Assembly: GCA_947178575.1 (NCBI GenBank)
Contig: CAMWYX010000001.1
Span: 1-64,000 of the forward strand
DNA: 64,000 nt
Direction: 5' to 3'
DNA from: an uncultured Ruminococcus sp.
GTDB lineage: Bacteria; Bacillota; Clostridia; Oscillospirales; Ruminococcaceae
Shown: in pieces, positions 9,584 to 17,731 of the stretch
How positions within the stretch are numbered: position 1 is the first letter of the stretch
Layout: every line of letters starts with the position of its first letter
Program-made: the position numbers and the translations under genes
The notes under the pieces: generated by a model
Told to the model about the DNA's origin: nothing
What the model saw: only the letters and a program-made list of their open reading frames with translations
Databases searched by the model: none

Positions 9584-9603
9584 TTTTGTGAAATTTCACA
9601 AAA
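9584..9603. promoter_or_regulatory. Perfect 20-bp palindrome upstream of the PHP gene promoter
   Basis: TTTTGTGAAATTTCACAAAA is a perfect inverted repeat ending four bases before the predicted -35 at 9608. Its position suggests an operator for a dimeric regulator. It has no following T-tract, so it is not a good terminator for rsmI. Confidence 0.45.
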
Positions 9604-9607
9604 ATAC

Positions 9608-9636
9608 TTGTATTTTTTGTGATAATATGGTATAAT
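9608..9636 (+). promoter_or_regulatory. Probable promoter of the PHP phosphoesterase gene
   Basis: TTGTAT -35 (9608-9613), 17-base spacer, TATAAT -10 (9631-9636). A leader of about 65 bases with a weak TTGGT/ACCAA inverted repeat precedes the ATG at 9710. Confidence 0.55.
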
Positions 9637-9709
9637 ATCATTGGTTTAATTTGATAAGACCAAATCATATAATAAAATAATTCAACTGCTTTTTACGGGA
9701 GGTTTTATT

Positions 9710-10552
9710 ATGATTTGTGACCTGCATTGCCACACAAAATTTTCAGACGGCTCACTTGGCGTGGAAGATGTTATTTCTCAGGCAAAACGTGTGGGAATTG
9801 ACTGGATTTCCATTACAGACCACGATACAATGGCATCTTTCAGCCGTGCCGATGTTCTTGCACAGCGTGAGGGACTGAATATACTTCATGGCGTTGAACT
9901 TTCGGCATGGGATAAGGAAAGAAGAAAAAAGGTTCATATTCTCTGCTACGAGCCTCGTAAACCCGACAGACTTGAGGGTCTGTGCCTTAAATCATGCGAG
10001 ATAAGAAAGAACTGTTCCAAAGAAATGATAGAAAAGGTAATGAAAAAATTCCCTGTAACTATCGAAAGTATTCTGAAATATACAACATCATCAAAAAGTA
10101 TCTTCAAACAGCATATTATGCGTGCACTGATAGATTACGGATATGCTCTTGAGTTCTATGGCGGACTCGACAGGTATCTTTTCAATCCTCAGACAGGCTG
10201 TTGTTACGTTGAACGTGAATATCCCGATGTTAATTTCGTCATCGACCTTATACATACTGCCGGAGGAGTGGCTGTAATGGCTCACCCTGCACAGTATGAC
10301 AGCATGAATCTTTTGATTGAACTTGCTGAAAAAGGAAAAATAGACGGCGTTGAAATCGGTCACCATTCCGCCGATTCGGAATATCGCCGTCAGCTTGGAC
10401 AGATTGCGGACAGATATAATCTGATATGCACCGGCGGTTCGGATTTTCACGGACTCTACAACAGTGTACCGGTTCATCTCGGCTGTGAATCCACAGAATA
10501 TGACGAAATCGAGAAGATACTTAAATTTGTCGGAAAAAACAGACGAAAGTAA
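9710..10552 (+). CDS. PHP-domain phosphoesterase (YciV/RNase AM-like)
   Basis: This 280-residue metal-dependent phosphoesterase has all PHP metal-binding motifs: DLHCHTKFSDG at the start, TDHDT, HGVELS, MAHPAQ and GGSDFHG near the C-terminus. Relatives (TrpH/YciV) are 5'-3' exonucleases trimming short RNA or 3',5'-nucleoside bisphosphates. That role is a family inference here. The GGGAGG ribosome binding site is well placed before ATG. It has its own promoter and a palindromic candidate operator. Confidence 0.87.
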   Translation: MICDLHCHTKFSDGSLGVEDVISQAKRVGIDWISITDHDTMASFSRADVLAQREGLNILHGVELSAWDKERRKKVHILCYEPRKPDRLEGLCLKSCEIRKNCSKEMIEKVMKKFPVTIESILKYTTSSKSIFKQHIMRALIDYGYALEFYGGLDRYLFNPQTGCCYVEREYPDVNFVIDLIHTAGGVAVMAHPAQYDSMNLLIELAEKGKIDGVEIGHHSADSEYRRQLGQIADRYNLICTGGSDFHGLYNSVPVHLGCESTEYDEIEKILKFVGKNRRK

Positions 10553-10568
10553 AAAGTTAAATAATATT

Positions 10569-11354
10569 ATGAAAGTTAAAACAAAGAAAGTTAAATCAAT
10601 GATACAGATAATTCTTGCGATTATATTTATTGTATTGTTTGTATTGTTTCTGCTTCCGTTTATCGGTGCAGGAATAATAAATGCCGGCAATGCTGCCGGT
10701 CTGATTGTATGTGCATTTCTTGCGGTGATATGTATTTTTCACCGGAGTTTCGGGGAATTTATAAACCGTCTGCGTGAAAATACCGCCGGAAGAATCGCCG
10801 TCTCTTTATGCGGCGGATTTGTTGTAATATGCCTTGCAGCTGCGGTTGTAATGAGTATTTTCATGATACGTGCAGCCACAGACAAGCCTGTGGGAAATAC
10901 AACTGTTGTTGTTCTCGGTTGTCAGGTGCGGGGAACAAGTCCGAGTCTTATGCTCAGACGCCGGCTTGATACGGCTTACGAATATCTTGCCGAGCATGAT
11001 GAAATATGCGTTGTCGTTTCCGGCGGACAGGGCGGTGATGAGGAAATAAGCGAAGCCGAATGTATGTATCGTTATCTTGTATCAAAGGGAATTTCGGAGG
11101 AACGAATATATATCGAGGATAATTCCGCAAATACTCAGGAGAATATCCGTTTTTCCAGAAAAATTATAGAATCGGAGGGACTGCCGTCCGATATAACAAT
11201 AGTTACCGACGGTTTTCATCAGCTCAGAGCCGATATTTTCGCCAAGCGTGAGGGAATCCGGTCATATAATATATCATCGGGTACGCCGATGTGGCTGCTG
11301 CCGACTTACTGGGTTCGTGAATGGTTCGGCATATTGTATTACAGTATATTCTGA
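10569..11354 (+). CDS. YdcF/SanA-type (DUF218) membrane protein
   Basis: This 261-residue protein has about four N-terminal hydrophobic segments followed by a DUF218 domain. The domain is recognised by VVVLGCQVRG, SGGQGGDEEISEAE, and the ANTQENI and TDGFHQ motifs. Related proteins (ElyC, SanA, YdcF) are linked to envelope integrity, but their biochemical activity is not settled. A longer frame opens at 10464 inside the PHP gene. ATG 10569, just after that gene ends, is the sensible start, although its ribosome binding site is weak and ATG 10600 is an alternative. The stop is 14 bases before the likely start of the protease gene. Confidence 0.78.
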   Translation: MKVKTKKVKSMIQIILAIIFIVLFVLFLLPFIGAGIINAGNAAGLIVCAFLAVICIFHRSFGEFINRLRENTAGRIAVSLCGGFVVICLAAAVVMSIFMIRAATDKPVGNTTVVVLGCQVRGTSPSLMLRRRLDTAYEYLAEHDEICVVVSGGQGGDEEISEAECMYRYLVSKGISEERIYIEDNSANTQENIRFSRKIIESEGLPSDITIVTDGFHQLRADIFAKREGIRSYNISSGTPMWLLPTYWVREWFGILYYSIF

Positions 11355-11368
11355 CAGGGGGGATATTT

Positions 11369-13504
11369 ATAAGATATAAATTTATTGCGGTTTCTGTCGT
11401 GTTATCAATGGCTGTTGCTGTTCCGATGACTTCTTCCGCAGTTATTGCAGATTTCGGCGGAATTTCAGAAAAATCGCAGAGTTACAGCGGATTTTCGCTG
11501 TCTGTTCCGGATTTCAGATTGTCTGACAATTCGGGAATCAACGAAATTGTTCCGTGTCTCAGTTTTGCCGATATTACAGAAAATGTGAATCCGTACAGTA
11601 AATCATCAAATCTGCCGTCAAAATATGATATGAGAGATTACGGCGGAATCAGTTCCGTGAAAAATCAGGGAAGTGAGGGTACGTGCTGGGCACATTCCGC
11701 AATTGCAAGTGCAGAAACGAGCATGATTCGCTCAAATCCAAATATTGACCTCTCGGAATATCACACATCCTACTACACATATTACGGCGATGACCAGATA
11801 AAAAATAACAGCAGTAAACCGGAAGATATTATCAATTCCGGCGGAAATCTCATGTCAGTGGCTAATCTGTGGTCGCAATGGATTGGACCAGTCAGCGAAA
11901 AGAAACTGCCCTATGGAAATCTGGACTTTTTCAACGACAACAACGCAGTTGCAGATATGCAGTACGAATCAAGCTATCACATGAAAAATGCTTTCATGTT
12001 CGATTTTAACAGTGAACGTTCAAATGCAGATGAAGTGAATAATCTTGTAAAACAGTTTGTTTACAGCGGAATTGCAGTTGATGTATCGTTTCATTCGGAT
12101 ATTGCGAAATATTACAGTTCTGAATATAATTCCGCAAGAAGTACAAGAAAGCCGAGATTTGCAAATCATTCGGTTGCAATTGCGGGCTGGGACGATGATT
12201 TTCCGGCGGAAAATTTTGCAGTTCCTGCCGAAAACAACGGTGCATGGCTCGTAAAGAACAGCTGGGGCGATAACAGATTCCGTGACGGCTATATGTGGAT
12301 TTCATATGAAGATTTGTCATTGTGTGAGTTCGGAGCGTTTGAACTTGAAGATTCGGACGAATATGTCAGAAATTTTCATCACGATACATTCGCACCGATA
12401 CAGTCAATGTCAGCATATGACAGTGCAGAGGAAAAAGGTGCATCATATATGGCGAACGTTTTTTATTCCGATACGGAAATGCAGATAGATGCGGTTTCGA
12501 CATATATAACAGCTCCTGATACCGAATACGAAATTACGGTATACAGCGGACTTTCCGATTCCGGAAATCCTGTTTCCGGTACTCCGTCAGCCGTGACAAA
12601 GGGTATCGCACCGAATACCGGAATCGTGGAACTCGAACTCGAAAAAAGTGCCGTTATAGGTGCAGAAGAAAATTTCTCCGTTGTGGTAAAGCTCTATTGT
12701 GCCGATTATCCGTATGTTATTCCGATAGAATCTGTGATGTGGATTCAGGACAGCGAAAGCGGAGATGTTTACAGTCTCGGGCATTACTGCGATTATGAAC
12801 AGATAAAATCCAATACCCAAACCGGTGAGAGCTTCTATAGTCCGGACGGCGAAAACTGGAATGATACGTCAGATGAAGAATATACATATAATGAAGATGA
12901 AAAGGCGTATCTTCTTGAACAGCTTGAAAATGACCTGTATGACGGAATATATCCCGAAGAAACCGAACTTCTTGAAAATGCAGCTTCATCTCTGGCAATG
13001 TATAAGACTTTGTTTTCTATGGGAAATCTTAATATTTCCATGGGAAATATATCGCTGAAAGCCCTCGGCAGACCCGTCAACAGCATTGATTTCAGTCACG
13101 CTTCCGGAATTGTGCATAACGACGAAAAAATATCGCTTTCTGTTAAAAATAATGAAGATGTTTACTATTCCGTGAACGGCGGAGAATATCAGCTCTATAT
13201 CGAGCCTGTGGCAATCGAAAAATTGTCATATGTAAGCGCAACTGCCGATTTTTTAAATTATACGGAAAGATGCTATCTTCCGGAAAATATTGTTCCTGAA
13301 ACCGGCGATGTCGATGCCGACGGAAAAATTGATTCTACAGATGCGAGTTTTGTCCTTTCGCATTATGCCGGAATGTCCACAGGCGGAAATGCAGTCATCG
13401 GAAAACCGCTTCTCGATTATGCTGATGTCGATGGCAACGGTTTTATCGATGCTTCCGATGCAAGTACTATACTTATAATCTATGCCGAAAACTCAACAAG
13501 ATAA
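11369..13504 (+). CDS. Secreted papain-family (C1) cysteine protease with C-terminal dockerin
   Basis: This is an exported protease of about 711 residues. After a signal peptide (hydrophobic core then VPMTSSAVIA), a C1 domain shows the oxyanion Gln in VKNQGSEG, catalytic Cys in TCWAHS, His in NHSVAIAGW and Asn in VKNSWGD. A beta-rich middle follows. The end is a dockerin with two calcium-loop repeats (DVDADGKIDSTDASFVL and DVDGNGFIDASDASTIL), which should dock onto a scaffoldin cohesin. The start is unusual. GGGGGG at 11357-11362 is six bases before ATA 11369, exactly where the signal peptide should begin. The only upstream ATG (11321) lies inside the previous gene and has a poor ribosome binding site. 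The substrate is unknown. Confidence 0.88.
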   Translation: MRYKFIAVSVVLSMAVAVPMTSSAVIADFGGISEKSQSYSGFSLSVPDFRLSDNSGINEIVPCLSFADITENVNPYSKSSNLPSKYDMRDYGGISSVKNQGSEGTCWAHSAIASAETSMIRSNPNIDLSEYHTSYYTYYGDDQIKNNSSKPEDIINSGGNLMSVANLWSQWIGPVSEKKLPYGNLDFFNDNNAVADMQYESSYHMKNAFMFDFNSERSNADEVNNLVKQFVYSGIAVDVSFHSDIAKYYSSEYNSARSTRKPRFANHSVAIAGWDDDFPAENFAVPAENNGAWLVKNSWGDNRFRDGYMWISYEDLSLCEFGAFELEDSDEYVRNFHHDTFAPIQSMSAYDSAEEKGASYMANVFYSDTEMQIDAVSTYITAPDTEYEITVYSGLSDSGNPVSGTPSAVTKGIAPNTGIVELELEKSAVIGAEENFSVVVKLYCADYPYVIPIESVMWIQDSESGDVYSLGHYCDYEQIKSNTQTGESFYSPDGENWNDTSDEEYTYNEDEKAYLLEQLENDLYDGIYPEETELLENAASSLAMYKTLFSMGNLNISMGNISLKALGRPVNSIDFSHASGIVHNDEKISLSVKNNEDVYYSVNGGEYQLYIEPVAIEKLSYVSATADFLNYTERCYLPENIVPETGDVDADGKIDSTDASFVLSHYAGMSTGGNAVIGKPLLDYADVDGNGFIDASDASTILIIYAENSTR

Positions 13505-13717
13505 ACAAATAAATCAACCGGATTATGTGAAAAAATTGTCAGTGTTAGTAAAATACCATAAATTAGAAAGTTTATATATAGTAAGTATGTTCAAAATATA
13601 AGTTACCGTTTTGTAACATTTTAAAAAGTTATTGTTTTTATTATGTGCAAAATCGCCAAAAAAATATGTTGAAAATATAGTGTATGCCCAAAAAATATTA
13701 AAGAACAGCTGAAACTG
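13505..13717. other. AT-rich intergenic stretch with no recognised feature
   Basis: Between the dockerin protease stop and the ABC-importer promoter I see only AT-rich sequence. There is no convincing terminator, ORF or known RNA. It forms the first part of a gap of about 515 bases. Confidence 0.5.
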
Positions 13718-13746
13718 TTGACTTTATCGCAAAAATAATGTATATT
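13718..13746 (+). promoter_or_regulatory. Probable promoter of the sugar ABC operon
   Basis: TTGACT -35 (13718-13723), 17-base spacer, TATATT -10 (13741-13746). Initiation near 13753 would give a leader of about 265 bases before the start codon at 14020. Confidence 0.6.
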
Positions 13747-13752
13747 TATAGT

Positions 13753-14019
13753 ACAGAAAGCAAGAGGTATGACCGTAATGTCATGTTCCACTTGCAACAT
13801 TACAGAAACACAGCCGATGTGGAAAATCCTGTTTTTCCGGCAGACGGTTCTGATGTTGTGTAATGGTCCAGGTTGGACGTTTCCGGATAGTCAGGTATGT
13901 GAAGCAGCCGAAGCGAGGACATTCACCAAGGTAGTGCGGAAATACAGATGTACCGGAACATATTCATTTTTTCATTGTTACACTATGGTAAGTGTACATA
14001 TTTTAAGGAGGAAAAACCA
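13753..14019 (+). ncRNA. Long structured 5' leader of the sugar ABC operon (unassigned)
   Basis: The leader holds several perfect complementary arms. GTAATGT (13775-13781) pairs with ACATTAC (13797-13803). GTCCA (13866-13870) pairs with TGGAC (13874-13878). TTTCCG (13880-13885) pairs with CGGAAA (13937-13942), enclosing GTGAA (13899-13903) with TTCAC (13922-13926). TACACT (13979-13984) pairs with AGTGTA (13991-13996), just before the AAGGAGG ribosome binding site. I do not recognise a known riboswitch class. It could be a cis-regulatory RNA or an mRNA-stabilising leader. An 84-codon frame through it lacks a credible ribosome binding site. Confidence 0.4.
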
Positions 14020-15534
14020 ATGAACACACTTAAGAGAACATTAGCATTAGTTGCTACTCTCGCAATGGCTTCAACAGCTTTCGTAGGCTGCGGCAAGGAA
14101 GAAACTTCTTCTTCAGCTCCGAGCAGCACTCCGGAAAGCAGCTCCACTCCCGAAGAAAGCAGCGATACACCTGCTGACGACGGCGGAGACGATTCCGAAA
14201 CTCCTGCTGATGACGGCGGAGATGATTCTTCTGCTTCTTCAAGCGGTGAAATCGACGCTTCTGTTGGTCAGGGCGGTTCAACTTTCACAGTTGCAGCCTG
14301 GAACCCGGACGACGTTCCTTACCTCATCGCTCAGTGGAAGGGTCTCGACTACTCCACAGTAGCTCAGGACCTTGCTGATGATAAGGTTGACGGAATCAAG
14401 TTCATCTCATTCGGCGTAGGCGGCAGTGACGCTTCCGAGCGTTATGACCAGCTCTTCACAGCAGGTGATGACCTCGACGTTTACTTCTGCGAGGCTGACT
14501 GGGCTCTCAACTACATAAACGACGACACTAAGACTCTCCCGCTCGAAAAACTCGGTCTCGGTGACGACACATGGCCGAATATGTACGGCTATACAGACGC
14601 TATCGGTAAGTCTGAATCAGGCGTTCGTAAGGGCGTTTCATGGCAGGCTGCAGCAGGCGGTTTCGCTTACAGAGCTGACCTCGCTGAAGAATACCTCGGC
14701 GTTACATCTCCTGATGAGATGCAGGCTCAGGTTGACGACTGGGATAAGTTCGTTACAGCTGCTCAGACAGTTTCCGAGGCTTCCAGCGGTGCAGTTGCTC
14801 TCGCTGACTCACTCGGCGGTATGTGGCAGGCATTCGCTTGCGGACGTACACAGCCGTGGGTTAAGGATAATATGCTCGAAATCGATGCTTCATGCCAGGA
14901 ATTTGTTGACACAGCCAAGGCTCTCTGGGATTGCGGCGGCGTAACAAAGAACAGCCAGTGGACAGACGAATGGACAGCTTCAGGCGTTTCAGGCAACACA
15001 ATGGGTTACTTCGTATCTACATGGGGCTTCGGCGGATTCTTCATGGACGCTGCAGGCGGTGTAGGCGGAGACCAGTACGGTAAGTGGGCTCTCTGTCAGG
15101 GACCAACACCTTATTACTGGGGCGGTACTTGGATTGTTGTTAACCCTGCTACTGATAACGGTCAGGAAGCTCGTGACTTCATCGTTTCTGCTACAGCTGA
15201 CGAGGCTCAGATGACAGCTTATGCTACAAACAAGCCTGAGTATGTAAACAACTCTGCTGTAATGGATAGCCTTATCTCAAGCGGTACAGTATTCAATCAG
15301 GATATCACAGGCAACTTCGTGGATAACCAGAATATCTATGCAGAACTCGCTGAGAACGCTAAGGAAATCAACTTCAACGGTCTTATCACACCTTATGACG
15401 CTACAGTTAAGGCTGAATTCGTAGATGCTGTTAAGTCTGAGTGCCTCGAAGGCGGCAAGTCATGGGACGAGGGTCAGGAAGCATTCAAGGACAAGGTTGC
15501 TGAAAAGATTACAACTCTTGACTGGGCTGAATAA
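14020..15534 (+). CDS. Sugar ABC transporter substrate-binding lipoprotein
   Basis: This 504-residue lipoprotein binds a solute, probably an oligosaccharide, outside the membrane and delivers it to the two permeases encoded next. The signal ends in the lipobox FVGC. A Ser/Pro/Asp/Glu-rich low-complexity linker (about 30-85) tethers an extracellular solute-binding domain of the CUT1 type. A longer frame opens at 13948, but AAGGAGG (14005-14011) fixes the start at 14020. Codon choice (AAG, CTC and GGC preferred) differs from most neighbours and looks like that of a highly expressed gene. The sugar cannot be told from sequence. Confidence 0.9.
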   Translation: MNTLKRTLALVATLAMASTAFVGCGKEETSSSAPSSTPESSSTPEESSDTPADDGGDDSETPADDGGDDSSASSSGEIDASVGQGGSTFTVAAWNPDDVPYLIAQWKGLDYSTVAQDLADDKVDGIKFISFGVGGSDASERYDQLFTAGDDLDVYFCEADWALNYINDDTKTLPLEKLGLGDDTWPNMYGYTDAIGKSESGVRKGVSWQAAAGGFAYRADLAEEYLGVTSPDEMQAQVDDWDKFVTAAQTVSEASSGAVALADSLGGMWQAFACGRTQPWVKDNMLEIDASCQEFVDTAKALWDCGGVTKNSQWTDEWTASGVSGNTMGYFVSTWGFGGFFMDAAGGVGGDQYGKWALCQGPTPYYWGGTWIVVNPATDNGQEARDFIVSATADEAQMTAYATNKPEYVNNSAVMDSLISSGTVFNQDITGNFVDNQNIYAELAENAKEINFNGLITPYDATVKAEFVDAVKSECLEGGKSWDEGQEAFKDKVAEKITTLDWAE

Positions 15535-15567
15535 TCAGACTATTTAAGTCAGAACAATTAAAAATAT

Positions 15568-15604
15568 ATATACCTGCGGGGTAGTGTGCTCCGTGGGTGT
15601 ATAT
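15568..15604 (+). promoter_or_regulatory. Intercistronic hairpin between binding-protein and permease genes
   Basis: ATATAC (15568-15573) pairs with GTATAT (15599-15604), with further CGG/CCG pairing inside. T-rich sequence follows. Its position after a binding-protein gene suggests partial termination or 3'-end protection that lowers permease expression relative to the binding protein. This is inference. Confidence 0.4.
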
Positions 15605-15698
15605 TTGTTTATACTCACAGGTTTTGTGTTTTTTGTTGAACTTTTTTAGCAACATTGCAGAATGTGAGTTCAGAAAAATTTCCGAGAGGGTGTGTGTT

Positions 15699-16748
15699 AT
15701 GGCATCAGCTGCGCAGAGACGTATAAAATCAATCAGCTATGCAAAATATGGATATATTTTCATATTGCCGTTTTTTCTTGTTTATTTCTTTTTCCAGTTA
15801 TGGCCTTTGATTAATACATTTATTGTAAGCTTTCAGGGCAACGCAGGCTCAAGCGACTTTGTAGGTATGGATAACTACAACGCTATTCTTTTTGGTGGTT
15901 CAAGAGCAACAAATGCTATTCACAACCGCTTTATGAGTTCGCTTGGCAATACTTTCATTCTGTGGATTGGTAACTTCATTCCGCAGATTGCACTTTCGCT
16001 TTCACTCGCTGTATGGTTTACAGAAGCAAACCTTAAGATTCCGGGTAAGGAGTTCTTCAAGATTGTTATGTATCTCCCGAATATCATTACAGCAGCTTCA
16101 GTAGCCGTTCTGTTCCTCCAGCTCTGCGGACAGTCCGAAACAAACCCTGGTGCACTCAATATGATGCTTCACAAGATAGGTATTGTACACCGTGACGCCG
16201 CTTCAGGAAAGTATGATTCAATCCCGTTCATTCAGGGTGTATGGCAGTCACGTGGTGTTGTTATGTTCATTCAGACATGGATGTGGTTCGGTAACACGAT
16301 GATTATGCTTATGTCCGGTATTCAGGGTATCAACCCGTCACTCTTTGAAGCAGCAAGCATCGATGGTGCTACTGCCGGTCAGGTATTCAGAAAGATTACT
16401 CTGCCGCTTCTTACACCTATTATGTCTTACACACTCGTTACATCTATGATTGGTGGTCTCCAGATGTTCGATATTCCTTTCCTCTACAACAAGGACGGAA
16501 AACCGGGCGAAAGCGTTCAGACCATCGCCGTTATGATTTTCGAGTACTTCCATTCAGTAGGTAAGGAGCAGAAGATGGGTTATGCAGGTGCTGCATCAGT
16601 TCTTCTCTTCTTCATCACTCTTGCACTTGGTATTCTTTCACTCTACATCTCACGTGATAAAGACGAAATCGCTAAGAAGAAGCAGAGAAAGAAAGTTGCA
16701 AAACAGCTTAAGCAGGAAAGTAAACAGTTTGGAGGTTTCTCGATATGA
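15699..16748 (+). CDS. Carbohydrate ABC transporter permease (MalF/UgpA type)
   Basis: This 349-residue inner-membrane permease has six or more hydrophobic segments and the EAA loop EAASIDGATAGQVFRKI near the C-terminus, which contacts the ATPase. Family-typical length. A longer frame opens at 15597, but GAGAGGG just before ATG 15699 supports the shorter start, giving MASAAQRR. It pairs with the next permease (ATGA overlap) and with the upstream binding protein. No ATP-binding subunit gene is nearby, so a shared MsmK-like ATPase elsewhere is expected. Confidence 0.92.
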   Translation: MASAAQRRIKSISYAKYGYIFILPFFLVYFFFQLWPLINTFIVSFQGNAGSSDFVGMDNYNAILFGGSRATNAIHNRFMSSLGNTFILWIGNFIPQIALSLSLAVWFTEANLKIPGKEFFKIVMYLPNIITAASVAVLFLQLCGQSETNPGALNMMLHKIGIVHRDAASGKYDSIPFIQGVWQSRGVVMFIQTWMWFGNTMIMLMSGIQGINPSLFEAASIDGATAGQVFRKITLPLLTPIMSYTLVTSMIGGLQMFDIPFLYNKDGKPGESVQTIAVMIFEYFHSVGKEQKMGYAGAASVLLFFITLALGILSLYISRDKDEIAKKKQRKKVAKQLKQESKQFGGFSI

Positions 16749-17638
16749 GTAAAATGAGTAAAGTATACGGAGAAGCTAACGATAGTTATACCGCCAAGCT
16801 CAGAACAAAATCAATGATTCTGACAGTATGGTTCATCGTACTGACAATTATCTGTCTGCTTCCGCTTTATATGCTTATTATTAATGCTACACGTAACACA
16901 TCTCAGATATCAAATGGTATCAGTGTTCTCCCCGGCAGCGACCTGGGAAATAACCTCAGTACTGTATTCAAGGGCGAAATGAAGCTCTATTACGATGCAG
17001 TAAGCGGTTACAAGAACAGCTTGATAATCACCTGCTGTTCAACAATTCTTACAGTTTTCTTCTCAGCAATGACAGCTTACGGTATTCAGGTTTATGACTT
17101 CAAACTCAAGGAAGTTTCATATACTGTAGTCCTCCTTGTAATGATGGTTCCTATGCAGGTAACATCAGCCGGTTTCGTAAGCTTCATGAACAAACTGGGA
17201 CTTCTCAACTCTTATATACCGCTTATTGTTCCGGCGGTTGCAGCTCCTGCCGTTGTATACTTCATGCGTTCATACATGAAGTCCTCTTTCCCTCTCGAAA
17301 TCGTTGAGGCTGCAAGAATCGACGGCTGTACAGAGCTCAGAACATTCGTTTCTATCGCAATTCCTATGATGAAGCCGGCTATTGCTGTTCAGGCAATCTT
17401 CGCATTCATCGCAAGCTGGAACAACTTCTATACTCCGAGTATGATTCTCGTTGATGGTAAGACTTCAAAGAAGACACTCCCGATGATGGTTCAGGCTCTC
17501 CAGTCATCAGATACACTGAATGACTACGGTGCTGTTTACATGGCTATCGCCCTCAGTATCATTCCTATCGTTATCGCTTATGTATGTCTTTCAAGATTTA
17601 TTATTGCCGGTGTTGCACTCGGTGGTGTAAAGGAATAA
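16745..17638 (+). CDS. Carbohydrate ABC transporter permease (MalG/UgpE type)
   Basis: This 297-residue permease is the partner of the preceding MalF-type subunit. It shows six predicted membrane segments and the EAA motif EAARIDGCTELRTFVSI before the last segments. Its ATG overlaps the upstream stop. It is the last gene of the importer operon and is followed at once by a strong intrinsic terminator. Codon usage resembles the upstream binding protein. Confidence 0.93.
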   Translation: MSKMSKVYGEANDSYTAKLRTKSMILTVWFIVLTIICLLPLYMLIINATRNTSQISNGISVLPGSDLGNNLSTVFKGEMKLYYDAVSGYKNSLIITCCSTILTVFFSAMTAYGIQVYDFKLKEVSYTVVLLVMMVPMQVTSAGFVSFMNKLGLLNSYIPLIVPAVAAPAVVYFMRSYMKSSFPLEIVEAARIDGCTELRTFVSIAIPMMKPAIAVQAIFAFIASWNNFYTPSMILVDGKTSKKTLPMMVQALQSSDTLNDYGAVYMAIALSIIPIVIAYVCLSRFIIAGVALGGVKE

Positions 17639-17650
17639 TCTCAAAAAATT

Positions 17651-17680
17651 ACAGCTCGCTTCGGCGGGCTGTTTTTTTTT
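17651..17680 (+). terminator. Intrinsic terminator of the sugar ABC operon
   Basis: A 9-bp stem (17651-17659 with 17664-17672) with a TTCG tetraloop is followed by a long T-tract. It ends the transporter operon before spoIIIAA. Confidence 0.92.
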
Positions 17681-17709
17681 GCATAAAAATATAATGTACA
17701 GCATATTAT
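17681..17709 (+). promoter_or_regulatory. Candidate sigma-E promoter of the spoIIIA operon
   Basis: GCATAAA (17681-17687) and CATATTAT (17702-17709), separated by 14 bases, resemble the mother-cell sigma-E elements that drive spoIIIA in Bacillus. The match is partial and rests on knowledge of the operon as much as on the sequence. Confidence 0.35.
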
Positions 17710-17731
17710 TTAGAGAAAGGAGCGGAAAATT

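Noticed and set aside
13769-14023. 84-codon plus-strand frame in the leader of the sugar ABC operon
   Set aside because: No usable ribosome binding site, no family resemblance, and it overlaps the structured leader and the true start of the lipoprotein.
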